Origin: CASQEL01 sp036655975
GTDB lineage: Bacteria > Desulfobacterota > Desulfovibrionia > Desulfovibrionales > Desulfovibrionaceae
Direction: 5' to 3'
Assembly: GCA_036655975.1 (NCBI GenBank)
Contig: JAVVPD010000006.1
Span: 1-50,175 of the forward strand
Length of the DNA: 50,175 bases
How positions within the stretch are numbered: the first letter of the stretch is position 1; the number at the start of each line of letters is the position of its first letter. The position numbers and the translations under genes were made by a program. Below are positions 32,758-40,981 of the stretch, piece after piece. The notes below the pieces were generated by a model. It ran no database searches and was not told the DNA's origin. It saw only the letters and a list, made by a program, of their open reading frames with translations.

Positions 32758-34516
32758 AGATATTCAGCAAATAAAAACACTTATTGCAAAGGGTAAAGCT
32801 GTTGGCTTTTTAACCTTTGATGAAGTAAATAAAGCCCTACCGGTGGAAATGAGCACACCGGAGCAATTTGAAGAAATTATTGGTATTTTTGACCAATTAG
32901 AAATCGTCATCGTTGATTCGGAAAAAGAAGGCAAAAAAATTGCCCTTACTTCCGGCGAAGCTGACGATGAAGTTGTCGCCGAGGGCTCCTTGGATTTAAC
33001 CGACGACGAAGAATCTGCCGACTATTCCTCCCGTAGCACCGACCCCGTACGCATGTATTTGCGCGAAATGGGTGCCGTGCCCCTCTTGGATCGCGACGGC
33101 GAAGTGATTATTGCCAAAAAAATTGAAATGGGTGAACAAGACGTGTTATACGCCTTGGTTGAAGTGCCTGTTGCGGTGGAAGAACTCATCAATGTGGGCG
33201 AAGATCTTCGCCAAAACCGCATTAAATTAAAGGATGTCGTCAAAACTATTGAAGAAGACGACCCCAGTGAAGACGAAATGAATCAGCGCAGCCGGGTTAT
33301 TCTGTTGCTGGACGAAATTCGCTTTACCTTCCGCAAAAAGAAAAAAATCTACGCCAAGCTTGACGATTGTTGTACTCTTGAACGCCGCGTAACCGCTATT
33401 CAAAAAGAAATTATGAGTTACAAAGAAGAAGTGGTCACCCGTTTACGAGATATCAAGCTGGAAAAAACGCTGATCGACCGCATCATCGAAACGGTGGAAG
33501 ATTATGTCCGCCAAATGCACAATTGCCAACGCGACTTATCGGCCTACATCCTTTCCACTGGGCGCACCCAAACGGAAATTCAGGCTTTATTCACAGGTTT
33601 AGAAACCCGCGAAGTTAATCCCATGGATGCGGCCAAAGAATTGCGCTTGAGCGTAGATGAACTTTTCTCATTTAAAGAAATGATTATTGGCAAAATTGAA
33701 ATTCTTAAGCGTCTACAAGACAAGTGCTGTCACAATGTGACCGATCTTGAAGAAGTGCTCTGGCGTATTAAACGCGGCAACACGGCGGCCATGCGCGCCA
33801 AGCAAGAGCTTATCCGCTCCAACTTGCGCTTGGTGGTGTCCATTGCCAAAAAATACACGAACCGTGGCTTGCAATTTCTTGACCTTATTCAAGAGGGCAA
33901 TATTGGCCTGATGAAGGCCGTGGATAAATTTGAATACCAACGCGGCTACAAGTTTTCAACCTATGCCACGTGGTGGATACGCCAAGCTATTACCCGCGCC
34001 ATTGCCGATCAAGCCCGCACTATCCGCATTCCTGTCCACATGATCGAAACTATTAACAAACTTATCCGCACTTCGCGCTATCTGGTACAGGAGCTGGGCC
34101 GCGACCCTACCCCCGAAGAAATTGCCGAAAGAATGGAATATCCTGTGGATAAAGTGAAAAAAGTTCTGAAAATTGCCAAAGAACCTATCTCTTTAGAAAC
34201 CCCCATTGGTGATGAGGAAGACTCTAGCCTCGGCGATTTCATTGAAGATAAAAAAGCCGTGGCCCCCGCTGAAGAGGTTATCAACACCAAATTGTCAGAG
34301 CAATTGGCCTCGGTGCTGGCTGACCTGACTCCGCGTGAAGAACAGGTTCTACGCAAGCGTTTTGGCATTGCTGAAAAATCGGATCATACTCTGGAAGAAG
34401 TGGGAAAACTGTTCAACGTCACCCGCGAACGTATCCGTCAAATTGAAGCCAAAGCTTTACGCAAGTTGCGCCATCCGGTGCGTAGCCAAGTGCTCCGCTC
34501 CTATTACGAAAATTAA
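32744..34516 (+). CDS. rpoD: RNA polymerase primary sigma factor RpoD
   Basis: The 590-residue protein is the housekeeping sigma-70. It has an acidic N-terminal 1.1 region, region 1.2 SRSTDPVRMYLREMGAVPLL, a non-conserved insert near residues 140-350, and region 2 with NLRLVVSIAKKYTNRGLQFL, FEYQRGYKFSTYATWWIRQA and RTIRIPVHMIE. Region 4 has REEQVLRKRFGI and VTRERIRQIEAKALRKLR. The ATG has GAGAGGAA upstream and lies inside the end of dnaG. A terminator at 34541 closes the operon. Confidence 0.97.
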   Translation: MSNLKDIQQIKTLIAKGKAVGFLTFDEVNKALPVEMSTPEQFEEIIGIFDQLEIVIVDSEKEGKKIALTSGEADDEVVAEGSLDLTDDEESADYSSRSTDPVRMYLREMGAVPLLDRDGEVIIAKKIEMGEQDVLYALVEVPVAVEELINVGEDLRQNRIKLKDVVKTIEEDDPSEDEMNQRSRVILLLDEIRFTFRKKKKIYAKLDDCCTLERRVTAIQKEIMSYKEEVVTRLRDIKLEKTLIDRIIETVEDYVRQMHNCQRDLSAYILSTGRTQTEIQALFTGLETREVNPMDAAKELRLSVDELFSFKEMIIGKIEILKRLQDKCCHNVTDLEEVLWRIKRGNTAAMRAKQELIRSNLRLVVSIAKKYTNRGLQFLDLIQEGNIGLMKAVDKFEYQRGYKFSTYATWWIRQAITRAIADQARTIRIPVHMIETINKLIRTSRYLVQELGRDPTPEEIAERMEYPVDKVKKVLKIAKEPISLETPIGDEEDSSLGDFIEDKKAVAPAEEVINTKLSEQLASVLADLTPREEQVLRKRFGIAEKSDHTLEEVGKLFNVTRERIRQIEAKALRKLRHPVRSQVLRSYYEN

Positions 34517-34540
34517 AGCGTCTTTTTACTAGCGCTCTAC

Positions 34541-34574
34541 AAGCGCACTGTGTTTCGACGCGGTGCGCTTTTTA
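34541..34574 (+). terminator. Terminator after rpoD
   Basis: AAGCGCAC (34541-34548) pairs with GTGCGCTT (34563-34570), followed by TTT. The 14-base loop includes a further partial GTTTCGAC. It marks the end of the macromolecular-synthesis operon. Confidence 0.75.
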
Positions 34575-34610
34575 CTTGATTTTTACCGCTATTAGCCCGA
34601 TGGTTCTTGG

Positions 34611-35399
34611 ATGAAAGATACTAGTGACTACGCACTCAACCAGGAAAACTGGTATGCCAGTTCCCAAGGTTCGTTCACACTCATGCGCGAAAAAAGTCTT
34701 TTGCAACGCGCTCTTTCACCTTGGCCCCGCCGTGGGCACTCCTTGCTAGACGTGCAGTGCGGTACCGGCATCTTTCTGGATTTTTTTTGGGAGGGCGGCT
34801 TTGACGTAAGCGGCATTGACAGCCACCAAGTTTTTGTCTCCCTTGCGGCAGAACGACTAAACGGCAAAGCAGACGTTCAAGTTGGCGTCCCAGACTATCT
34901 GCCTTTTCCCGATAATGAATTTGATTACGTGACCCTTCTTCATGTGTTGGAACGCGCCCAAAGCGCGCCGCCCATTCTCGCCGAAGCCCTGCGCGTGGCC
35001 GCTAAAGGGGTGGTCATAGCCTTTCTCAACCCGTGGTCTGTAGCGGCATGGGGGGATAGGATAGCCTGCTGCCTGCGCCGCAAAACCCGCGCCGCACCGT
35101 GGGCAGCGCACAAGCATATCTCGCCCTTAGAATACTACAGAATGGTTCGCGCATGCCCGTGCAAGGCCTCCATATCTTTGCGCTCTACACTATTTGGTCC
35201 GCAGTGGACATGGTCACAGCGATTTTCTGTGGTAAACACGCTTACCCTGCCCTTACCCTTTGGAACTTTGGGGATTGTACGCATTGATCTTGCGCCTTTA
35301 CACGTGGGAACCCCCTTGCCACTCCGTCTTCAAAACGTCAGCTTCAAAAATCTTACGCCTGTTCGAATCATGGAACGCAGTCGCAAGGATCCCTCATGA
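34611..35399 (+). CDS. Class I SAM-dependent methyltransferase
   Basis: The 262-residue protein has SAM motif I LLDVQCGTGIFLDFF, motif II region GFDVSGIDSH, and DYLPFPDNEFDYVTLLHVLE with AEALRVAAKGVVIAFLNPW, which is the pattern of Methyltransf_11 proteins. The substrate is not indicated. A Cys-Arg-rich segment (IACCLRRKTRAA) precedes KHISPLEYYRMV. No signal peptide is seen. The ATG start has no obvious Shine-Dalgarno site. Its stop overlaps the next gene (ATGA at 35396-35399). Confidence 0.82.
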   Translation: MKDTSDYALNQENWYASSQGSFTLMREKSLLQRALSPWPRRGHSLLDVQCGTGIFLDFFWEGGFDVSGIDSHQVFVSLAAERLNGKADVQVGVPDYLPFPDNEFDYVTLLHVLERAQSAPPILAEALRVAAKGVVIAFLNPWSVAAWGDRIACCLRRKTRAAPWAAHKHISPLEYYRMVRACPCKASISLRSTLFGPQWTWSQRFSVVNTLTLPLPFGTLGIVRIDLAPLHVGTPLPLRLQNVSFKNLTPVRIMERSRKDPS

Positions 35400-36439
35400 A
35401 ATTTTCTCTTCCCCTGCCCATAGTGCAACTTGTCCCCATGCTCAAAGAACATAAAAAAAAAATATTAATACTGCTGTTTGTATCTATTCTGACAATTTTT
35501 GCGATCCTCGCTTGGCGGCACTATCACTTCAAACAAAGTCCTCAGAAAACCCTACAAGATATTTCCCAAGCATTGCAAAAAGGCAATCGTCCGGCTTTAG
35601 CCATGCTTGTTGATTTTAGAACGCTTTCAGAATCCTTTGCACAACAAATTCTGCAAAACGCTCCCCCAGATTCCCACCTGCCCACACTGGAAATCCTTGC
35701 CGAAACAGTACAACAACGTATTTTTGATAGTTTTACCAAGGTAGAAGAAAAAAAGGACGCCCCAAAACCCCTTTCCTCTGCTCCCCTTGACCCCTTGCCC
35801 GCCGATGCTATGCCCCAGATAAGCACCTCCCTGCACTTGGAGCAGGCCAACGCTTCCCTTGTCTTAGCCCGCGCCACGGTGGACTATCCACGCGCTGAAA
35901 AAAAATTCATCCTCATCTTTCAATTGGAAAAAAAACCAAGTACGGGCTGGCAATTGACAAAAATCGTCAATGCCGCCGAATTGGTTAATTCCTTTCTTCT
36001 TTCCCAGCAATCCATCGACAAACAAAAAGCCATTGCCTTGGCGGAAAAAAACGCCCAACAGCAAAAACGCATGCATGCCCAATTAGTGGTAAATTCATGC
36101 ACCGCCGTGGCGGGCATGCTGTCAGACGGAAAAACAGCACTGCTCAACGTGGAAATTTTGGCTCAAAACCCAGGCCCGCACGGTGTGATGAACTTTAATG
36201 TTGAAGTGCAACTCACGGGGAAAAAGCATCCTTCAACTCCGCACAGCTTCTTGCTCAACCTTGCAAAACATACCTTGCAGGGGGAAACGCTGACTCAAAC
36301 GTGGAATATTACCCTTGATCTGCAAAAACCCGAGCATGTGTACTTGCTTGCAGAAAAAAATCTCCAATGCTCAACCCGTTTCAATAATATGGTTCTCAGC
36401 TCTGGTGAAGTGCTGTTCCTTCGAAAAAACACGCACTGA
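35396..36439 (+). CDS. Membrane-anchored DUF2939-like protein of unknown function
   Basis: The 347-residue protein has one N-terminal membrane segment (about residues 22-41, ILILLFVSILTIFAILAW) after a Lys-rich HKKK, so the rest probably faces the periplasm. The segment SPQKTLQDISQALQKGNRPA plus VDF...LSESF resembles DUF2939, a family of unknown function that usually starts with this kind of repeat. A Pro/Ala-rich linker lies near residues 120-140. A helical, Lys/Gln-rich part follows, then a beta-rich C-terminus. It is coupled to the methyltransferase gene by an ATGA overlap. Confidence 0.6.
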   Translation: MKFSLPLPIVQLVPMLKEHKKKILILLFVSILTIFAILAWRHYHFKQSPQKTLQDISQALQKGNRPALAMLVDFRTLSESFAQQILQNAPPDSHLPTLEILAETVQQRIFDSFTKVEEKKDAPKPLSSAPLDPLPADAMPQISTSLHLEQANASLVLARATVDYPRAEKKFILIFQLEKKPSTGWQLTKIVNAAELVNSFLLSQQSIDKQKAIALAEKNAQQQKRMHAQLVVNSCTAVAGMLSDGKTALLNVEILAQNPGPHGVMNFNVEVQLTGKKHPSTPHSFLLNLAKHTLQGETLTQTWNITLDLQKPEHVYLLAEKNLQCSTRFNNMVLSSGEVLFLRKNTH

Positions 36440-36471
36440 TCAAAATTGTCCAGTGCTTTTTTTCACTTTCT

Positions 36472-36500
36472 TTGTACAACCATGTATGATATACTATGTA
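36472..36500 (+). promoter_or_regulatory. Predicted promoter for pgl
   Basis: TTGTAC (36472-36477) and TATGTA (36495-36500) have a 17-base spacer. An alternative -10 TATACT at 36490 has no good partner. The next gene has AAGGAG about ten bases before its ATG. Confidence 0.4.
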
Positions 36501-36525
36501 TATATTTATAAGGAGTTAATAAGCT

Positions 36526-37272
36526 ATGATACCGCGCAGTCGCTCTATTCATCTTTCCGTCCACATCCATAAAGATCCTGCGGCCATGGCAGAACGTGCC
36601 GCGCATATTTTCGCTGAATGTTGTGAAGAAGCCATTGCCGAAAGAGGTATTTTTACGGTGGCCCTTTCTGGCGGTGCAACCCCCGTGCCCTTGTTCCGTC
36701 TTCTCGCCGGCCCCGACTGGGCAGAGCACTTGCCGTGGAATAAAATTGCTATTTATTGGGTGGATGAACGCTGTACCGGCCCAGAACATCCCGAAAGCAA
36801 TTATGGCATGGCTCGCCGCGAGCTGCTCGCACATGTACCCGCCACCTTGTTCTATCGCATGAAAGGCGAAGGTAAGCCTGAAGAAGCAGCCAAAAGCTAC
36901 GAACAACAATTGCGCGAACGTTTTAATATCTCCGGTAATGAATTGCCCCGCTTTGACTTTATGCTGCTCGGCATGGGAGACGATGGGCACACCGGCTCCA
37001 TCTTCCCCGGCTCCCCCGCCTTGGTGGAAAAAAAACGTCTTGTCATTGACCAATACGTGCCAGAGCGTAATGCTGACCGCTTGACTCTGACCCTTCCCGT
37101 TATCAACAATGCCCGTTGCTGTATGTTTATGGTCACCGGCAAAGAAAAACACGCGGTGCTTGCCACCGCTTTGGATTTGCTGGCAACCCCTACTCTGCCC
37201 GCCCAACTTGTCCGCCCCACCTTCGGTGATCTTATCTGGATTGTCGATGAAGCCGCCGCCATGGGAGTATAA
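36526..37272 (+). CDS. pgl: 6-phosphogluconolactonase
   Basis: This cytosolic enzyme of the oxidative pentose-phosphate route hydrolyses 6-phosphogluconolactone. The 248-residue protein belongs to the NagB-like branch: TVALSGGATPVPLFRLLAG (phosphate loop), WNKIAIYWVDERCTGPEHPESNYG, FDFMLLGMGDDGHTGSIFPGS (catalytic GDDGHTAS-type motif) and a C-terminal FMVTGKEKH. The ATG has AAGGAG upstream. zwf and gnd are not in the window. The strong hairpin at 37309 terminates it. Confidence 0.94.
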   Translation: MIPRSRSIHLSVHIHKDPAAMAERAAHIFAECCEEAIAERGIFTVALSGGATPVPLFRLLAGPDWAEHLPWNKIAIYWVDERCTGPEHPESNYGMARRELLAHVPATLFYRMKGEGKPEEAAKSYEQQLRERFNISGNELPRFDFMLLGMGDDGHTGSIFPGSPALVEKKRLVIDQYVPERNADRLTLTLPVINNARCCMFMVTGKEKHAVLATALDLLATPTLPAQLVRPTFGDLIWIVDEAAAMGV

Positions 37273-37308
37273 AGGATTTTTGTGGCGTAGACCCCGTATA
37301 ACATACAA

Positions 37309-37350
37309 AAAAGACCGGAGCCCTTTATTACTAAGGGGTTCCGGTCTTTT
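37309..37350. terminator. Bidirectional terminator (pgl / tRNA-His)
   Basis: AAAAGACCGGA (37309-37319) pairs perfectly with TCCGGTCTTTT (37340-37350), extended by G.T and CCC/GGG. T-runs follow on both strands (four on plus, six on minus). It lies between plus-strand pgl and minus-strand tRNA-His, and resembles the porin/tRNA-Leu terminator arrangement. Confidence 0.85.
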
Positions 37351-37372
37351 CCGTCTTTGTGGGACATAAAAA

Positions 37373-37449
37373 TGGGGCGAATGATGGGGCTCGAACCCAC
37401 GGCCACCTAGGCCACAACCAGGTGCTCTACCAACTGAGCTACATCCGCC
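37373..37449 (-). tRNA. tRNA-His (anticodon GTG)
   Basis: On the minus strand the acceptor arms GCGGATG and CATTCGC pair with one G.U. An extra 5' G (G-1) faces C73, the identity signature of tRNA-His. The anticodon loop TTGTGGC gives GTG, the T loop is TTCGAGC, and CCA is encoded at 37373-37375. A possible promoter upstream on minus is TTGCAA/TATAGA with a short 15-base spacer. Confidence 0.95.
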
Positions 37450-37471
37450 GTAGATGAGCTTTCTATACCGA

Positions 37472-37517
37472 CCCCAAATTTATTGCAAGCTTTTTCTGCA
37501 ATAAATTTTCTATGGGG
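37472..37517. other. AT-rich hairpin between tRNA-His and murA
   Basis: AAATTTATTGCA (37476-37487) pairs perfectly with TGCAATAAATTT (37497-37508) around a T-rich loop, flanked by CCCC and GGGG. It could be a terminator, an attenuator for murA, or an operator. No known riboswitch is recognised. Confidence 0.4.
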
Positions 37518-37604
37518 AAGCTCTAGATTATTTTTAAACTTTTGACTATGCTGTGAAACAGCAAAATTGCTAGATATCTACCTTTCCAGTCATCGAGGAT
37601 ACTT

Positions 37605-38861
37605 ATGGACAAGCTTGTTATTGAGGGCGGCGTTCCCTTACACGGTGCGATCACTGTGAGCGGTTCTAAAAATGCGGCCCTACCCATTTTATTCGCTTCC
37701 ATTCTGCTGGAAGAGCCTACAACCTTCACCAATGTTCCCAACCTACGGGATATCCATACCACCTTAAAGCTTTTGGCAATTTTAGGATGCCCTACCGCGT
37801 ATGAAGACGGTACCGTGCATATGAATCCTTGTTCCCTAAGCCCCGTGGCCCCCTATGATCTGGTAAAAACCATGCGCGCGTCCATTTTGTGCCTTGGCCC
37901 TTTACTCGCGCGTATCGGGCAAGCCAAGGTAGCCCTGCCCGGCGGCTGCGCCATTGGCGCGCGCCCCGTGGACCAACATTTGAAAGGGCTAGAAAAAATG
38001 GGGGCACATTTTGAATTGGACGAAGGCTATATCATCGCCCATTGTCAAAGTTTAAAAGGTACACATATTTCCTTCGACATGCCCACCGTGGGCGGTACGG
38101 AGAACCTGCTTATGGCGGCTTGTCTTGCCGAAGGTGTCACAACCCTAGAAAATGCGGCCCGTGAACCAGAAGTTGTTGATCTTGCTAATTTTTTGATTGC
38201 ATGTGGGGCCAAAATCTCTGGACACGGTACAAGCCTCATTACCATTGAAGGGGTCAGCCGACTGGGCGGCTGCACATACGCCATTATGCCCGACCGTATC
38301 GAGGCGGGCACTTTTTTGGTGGCGGCCGGCATTACCAACGGCGAATTGCTCGTGCAGAATTGCCCATGGGAAGAATTGGAAGCTGTGATTGTCAAGCTTG
38401 AAGCCATGAACATGCACTTTGAACAGCGTCCTAACGGCATCCTTGCCCGTCGGTCGCTTGACGCCCCTCTACGCGGCGTGGACATTAGCACTCGCCCTTT
38501 TCCGGGTTTCCCCACTGACATGCAGGCACAAATTATGGCCTTAATGTGTCTGGCGGAAGGCAGTAGCGTGGTGGAAGAAAGTATTTTTGAAAACCGTTTT
38601 ATGCATGTCCTAGAGCTGGTACGCATGGGCGCAGACATCAAACTTTCAGGACGTTCCGCAGTGGTGCGCGGGGTAAGCAAACTCGCCGGGGCCCCGGTTA
38701 TGGCTTCGGATTTACGCGCCAGTGCGTCACTGGTTCTCGCAGGGCTTGCGGCCCGTGGCACAAGCCATGTACAAAGGATATACCATTTAGATCGGGGCTA
38801 TGAGCGCATTGAAAATAAGCTCAATGCTGTTGGGGCACGAATACGCCGCGAAAAGGAATAA
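37605..38861 (+). CDS. murA: UDP-N-acetylglucosamine 1-carboxyvinyltransferase MurA
   Basis: MurA performs the first committed step of peptidoglycan synthesis, joining enolpyruvate from PEP to UDP-GlcNAc. The 418-residue protein is of normal length. Lys22 (SGSKNAALP) and catalytic Cys115 (LPGGCAIGARP) are present, so the fosfomycin-target Cys is intact. Later blocks are TVGGTENLLMAA and GFPTDMQAQIMAL. The ATG has GAGGAT upstream. The next gene begins six bases after the stop, so the BON lipoprotein is probably in the same transcript. Confidence 0.97.
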   Translation: MDKLVIEGGVPLHGAITVSGSKNAALPILFASILLEEPTTFTNVPNLRDIHTTLKLLAILGCPTAYEDGTVHMNPCSLSPVAPYDLVKTMRASILCLGPLLARIGQAKVALPGGCAIGARPVDQHLKGLEKMGAHFELDEGYIIAHCQSLKGTHISFDMPTVGGTENLLMAACLAEGVTTLENAAREPEVVDLANFLIACGAKISGHGTSLITIEGVSRLGGCTYAIMPDRIEAGTFLVAAGITNGELLVQNCPWEELEAVIVKLEAMNMHFEQRPNGILARRSLDAPLRGVDISTRPFPGFPTDMQAQIMALMCLAEGSSVVEESIFENRFMHVLELVRMGADIKLSGRSAVVRGVSKLAGAPVMASDLRASASLVLAGLAARGTSHVQRIYHLDRGYERIENKLNAVGARIRREKE

Positions 38862-38867
38862 AAATAT

Positions 38868-39413
38868 ATGTACAAATACTGTCCCACCCTGCTGTTGCTC
38901 ATGCTAACATGCTCCCAGCTTGTAGGTTGCGCGGTGACTATCCCCTATGGCCTGTATGAAGATAAACGCTTGGTGGACACTATTGCTGACGATAAAGCCA
39001 CTGCCACCTCTATTAAGACAGACTTGATGAACGCTCATTTTTCGGACGGATGGGCCACCTCCGTGTATTGTTATTATGGTAAGGTCTTCTTGGTAGGCGA
39101 AGTACCCCCCAATATGCAAGGAAAAGCGGTAGAAATCGCCCGTAAGGTCAAGGGAGTACGTTCAATCACCACCCATTGGTTCACCGCTCTAAGCTCCCCA
39201 GAAAATAATCTGATGTTGGCTACCAAATTACGCACGAATTTAATAGGGATGAGCGGTGTCAGTTCCACCCGCATTGACACACAAGTAAATTCGGGCCGCG
39301 TAGTGCTCTTAGGTGTTGTTAACAGCGCGACTGAAAAAGAAAAAGTTATACTTGCTGCAAAAGATACTTCTGGTGTTACCCAAGTAACGGACTATCTGAT
39401 GCTCCCCCAATAG
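38868..39413 (+). CDS. BON-domain outer-membrane lipoprotein (DolP/OsmY-like)
   Basis: The 181-residue product has a lipoprotein signal peptide with lipobox LVGC (Cys21). Two BON domains follow, about residues 45-110 and 115-180, with GKVFLVGEV and GRVVLLGVVNS as the characteristic beta strands followed by KAVEIARKVKGV and KVILAAKDTSGV helices. BON proteins bind phospholipids and stabilise the outer membrane; E. coli DolP is the closest known example by architecture. The residue after the Cys is Ala, which fits outer-membrane sorting. It lies behind murA. Confidence 0.85.
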   Translation: MYKYCPTLLLLMLTCSQLVGCAVTIPYGLYEDKRLVDTIADDKATATSIKTDLMNAHFSDGWATSVYCYYGKVFLVGEVPPNMQGKAVEIARKVKGVRSITTHWFTALSSPENNLMLATKLRTNLIGMSGVSSTRIDTQVNSGRVVLLGVVNSATEKEKVILAAKDTSGVTQVTDYLMLPQ

Positions 39414-39515
39414 TTCTTCCAAACTATCAAATTTTTTCCGCTCCAGCCCATGACCTCCTCCAGTTTTGCAGGGGACTCATCAAACCAGAGCGACTATAAA
39501 ACATCATACAGCCTA

Positions 39516-39544
39516 TTGCTTATTGCGACGTTAATACATATATT
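39516..39544 (+). promoter_or_regulatory. Predicted sigma-70 promoter for the RdhB-like gene
   Basis: TTGCTT (39516-39521) and TATATT (39539-39544) have an exact 17-base spacer. The start would be near 39551, about 30 bases before the chosen ATG at 39582 with its GGGAG site. This is the best promoter match in the window. Confidence 0.6.
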
Positions 39545-39581
39545 TATATATAGAATACGTGTAAAATATAGGGAGATTAAT

Positions 39582-39869
39582 ATGATGTTTTCACATTTTC
39601 TCTGGGCATTCAGCGGCTTTATGATCGGGGGAATTTTCTTGTGGGTATTCCACATCCTTAAAACACGGGGATTTACCTTTTTTTGGTATCATCCCATTGT
39701 GGCGGGTGTTGTCTTAATCATCGTGCTATTTATTATGGAAACCCTATTTACCTCATTGGAAGAATGGCAAATGCAGGCTGACTGGTGGGTCACGGTCTTC
39801 ATTGGTGTGCCGCTGGCACTATTGGCGGGATTATTATTGTATCGCGGTATCACAGGCGGCAAAGCCTAA
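39582..39869 (+). CDS. Small RdhB-like three-helix membrane protein
   Basis: The 95-residue protein has three membrane helices (about residues 6-24, 36-55 and 71-88). Its spacing and residues, GGIFLWVFHILKTRG, then WYHPIVAGVV, then TSLEEWQMQADW, then GVPLALLAGLLLYR, resemble RdhB/TceB, the small membrane anchors of reductive dehalogenases. No RdhA catalytic gene is near. The ATG at 39582 follows GGGAG and lies 30 bases after a predicted promoter. An earlier ATG at 39450 gives a 44-residue extension that would overlap that promoter, so it is rejected. Confidence 0.6.
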   Translation: MMFSHFLWAFSGFMIGGIFLWVFHILKTRGFTFFWYHPIVAGVVLIIVLFIMETLFTSLEEWQMQADWWVTVFIGVPLALLAGLLLYRGITGGKA

Positions 39870-39885
39870 AGCCCCGAACAAATTT

Positions 39886-40404
39886 TTATCGATTCGCGCC
39901 TTGTGCCGGCACAAAGCGGGTGCACAGGGCGCGAACGTGGGCGTTCGACTCTGCAGGCAGGTCGCGGCACGCATGCGCGGCATGTACGGCGGCCTTGTGC
40001 AATAGTGCGAGGGCGCCTTCCACACTTTCTGCCCACACAGTTATGGCCCCGTGTAGCATAAGCCCCGGCGCTTCTAGGGGGCCACGAATACCCAGCACAG
40101 GAACGCCCGCACCGCAGGCGATCCCCACTTCTACCCCCGCGTCCTGCCCAGCCGCGCCGAAATAGACCACAATGTCCGCTTGCAAACACGCGTCACGACA
40201 AAAGCTGAAGACTTGCCCGCCTTCTATGTCTGTATCCATCCACTGGCGCCGTTCTGCAGGGGTCAATCCCATGGGGGGGGTGGCCTTCTCTGTCCAATCC
40301 AGAATAGCAAAGCCATAGCCGCGCAATTCGCGGCCTAAGAGACGCACACCATGGATATGCTTGAACGAAGAGGCAATATATACTGTGGGAATTCGCATAC
40401 GCAC
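39886..40404 (-). CDS. Nucleoside 2-deoxyribosyltransferase-like protein
   Basis: The 172-residue protein has the RCL/NDT-like fold pattern: PTVYIASSFKHIHGVRLL at the N-terminus, a WTEKATPP middle part, ADIVVYFGAAGQDAGVEVGI where NDTs have the catalytic Glu of the GASFEIG type (here GVEVG), and PVLGIRG. Such enzymes cleave or transfer the base of deoxynucleosides. Similar proteins are common in Desulfovibrio. Activity is not proven. Start is GTG at 40404 or ATG at 40398; neither has a good ribosome-binding site. It sits directly downstream of cobO. Confidence 0.6.
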   Translation of the reverse strand: MRMRIPTVYIASSFKHIHGVRLLGRELRGYGFAILDWTEKATPPMGLTPAERRQWMDTDIEGGQVFSFCRDACLQADIVVYFGAAGQDAGVEVGIACGAGVPVLGIRGPLEAPGLMLHGAITVWAESVEGALALLHKAAVHAAHACRDLPAESNAHVRALCTRFVPAQGANR

Positions 40405-40418
40405 TCACAAAAAAATCG

Positions 40419-40925
40419 TTAAAACTCAATACCTGCCGTTGCGGCTATTCCCTGCTGCCAAGGATGTTTNNNNNNNNNNCCCATTTCTGTCACTAAATCC
40501 GCCGCATTGTTCAACCACTCTGGGCTGTTGCGCCCCGACAGAACCACATGCGTTGCATACTCACGGGCCTTAGCCAATACCCCTTCTACTTCTGTGCGGG
40601 TGAGAATGTCAGCGTTAAGCGCGTAGACACTTTCATCCAGCACCAGCATATCCGCATGGGGCATCCTCTCCAGAGCCCATGCAAGCGTTGCCAATGCAGC
40701 TTCACGGTGCTTTGGGCGCTCTTCGGGCTTGCGTAAAAAACCGCATCCACCTGCCAAAAAATTTTCCCCCAATAAACGGGTCAACATGCGCTGCTCTCCC
40801 GCTTGACCGTCTTTTTTCATGAATTGGGCAAAGGCTACGGTCATATCCTGCCCTAAGGCACGCACGGCCTGTCCCACACAGGCAGAAGTCTTACCCTTGC
40901 CATGACCCGTATACACAATAATCAT
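40419..40925 (-). CDS. cobO: Corrinoid (cobyrinate a,c-diamide) adenosyltransferase CobO, with small gap
   Basis: CobO (CobA/BtuR) transfers the adenosyl group of ATP to reduced corrinoid, forming adenosylcobalamin precursors. The 168-residue protein starts with the P-loop IIVYTGHGKGKTSA (Gly7-Thr13). It contains MLVLDESVYALNA (Walker B), VVLSGRNSPEWL and AADLVTEM. The gap at 40470-40479 falls between TEM and KHPWQQGIAATAGIEF, where the family has only about three residues, so the true gap is close to its 10-N placeholder and the frame is kept. The ATG has GGGAGGGAG upstream. No other cobalamin genes are next to it. Confidence 0.9.
   Translation of the reverse strand: MIIVYTGHGKGKTSACVGQAVRALGQDMTVAFAQFMKKDGQAGEQRMLTRLLGENFLAGGCGFLRKPEERPKHREAALATLAWALERMPHADMLVLDESVYALNADILTRTEVEGVLAKAREYATHVVLSGRNSPEWLNNAADLVTEMXXXXKHPWQQGIAATAGIEF
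40470..40479. other. Assembly gap (10 N) inside cobO
   Basis: Ten N in the cobO 3' part. The reading frame stays the same on both sides. Confidence 0.98.
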
Positions 40926-40981
40926 CGTATCTCCCTCCCCCTGCCACGAATATTTTTCGTGAGGGCTTCCCTAAAGTTTAC

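Noticed and set aside
36463..37308. Open frame of 281 codons on the minus strand opposite pgl
   Set aside because: It is the shadow of a clear 6-phosphogluconolactonase gene and has no recognisable motifs.
38045..38761. Open frame of 238 codons opposite murA
   Set aside because: Low-complexity, Ser/Arg/Pro-rich translation antisense to a well-supported essential gene.
39450..39869. 139-residue version of the RdhB-like gene
   Set aside because: The added N-terminus would contain the predicted promoter and has no similarity to small RdhB-like proteins.
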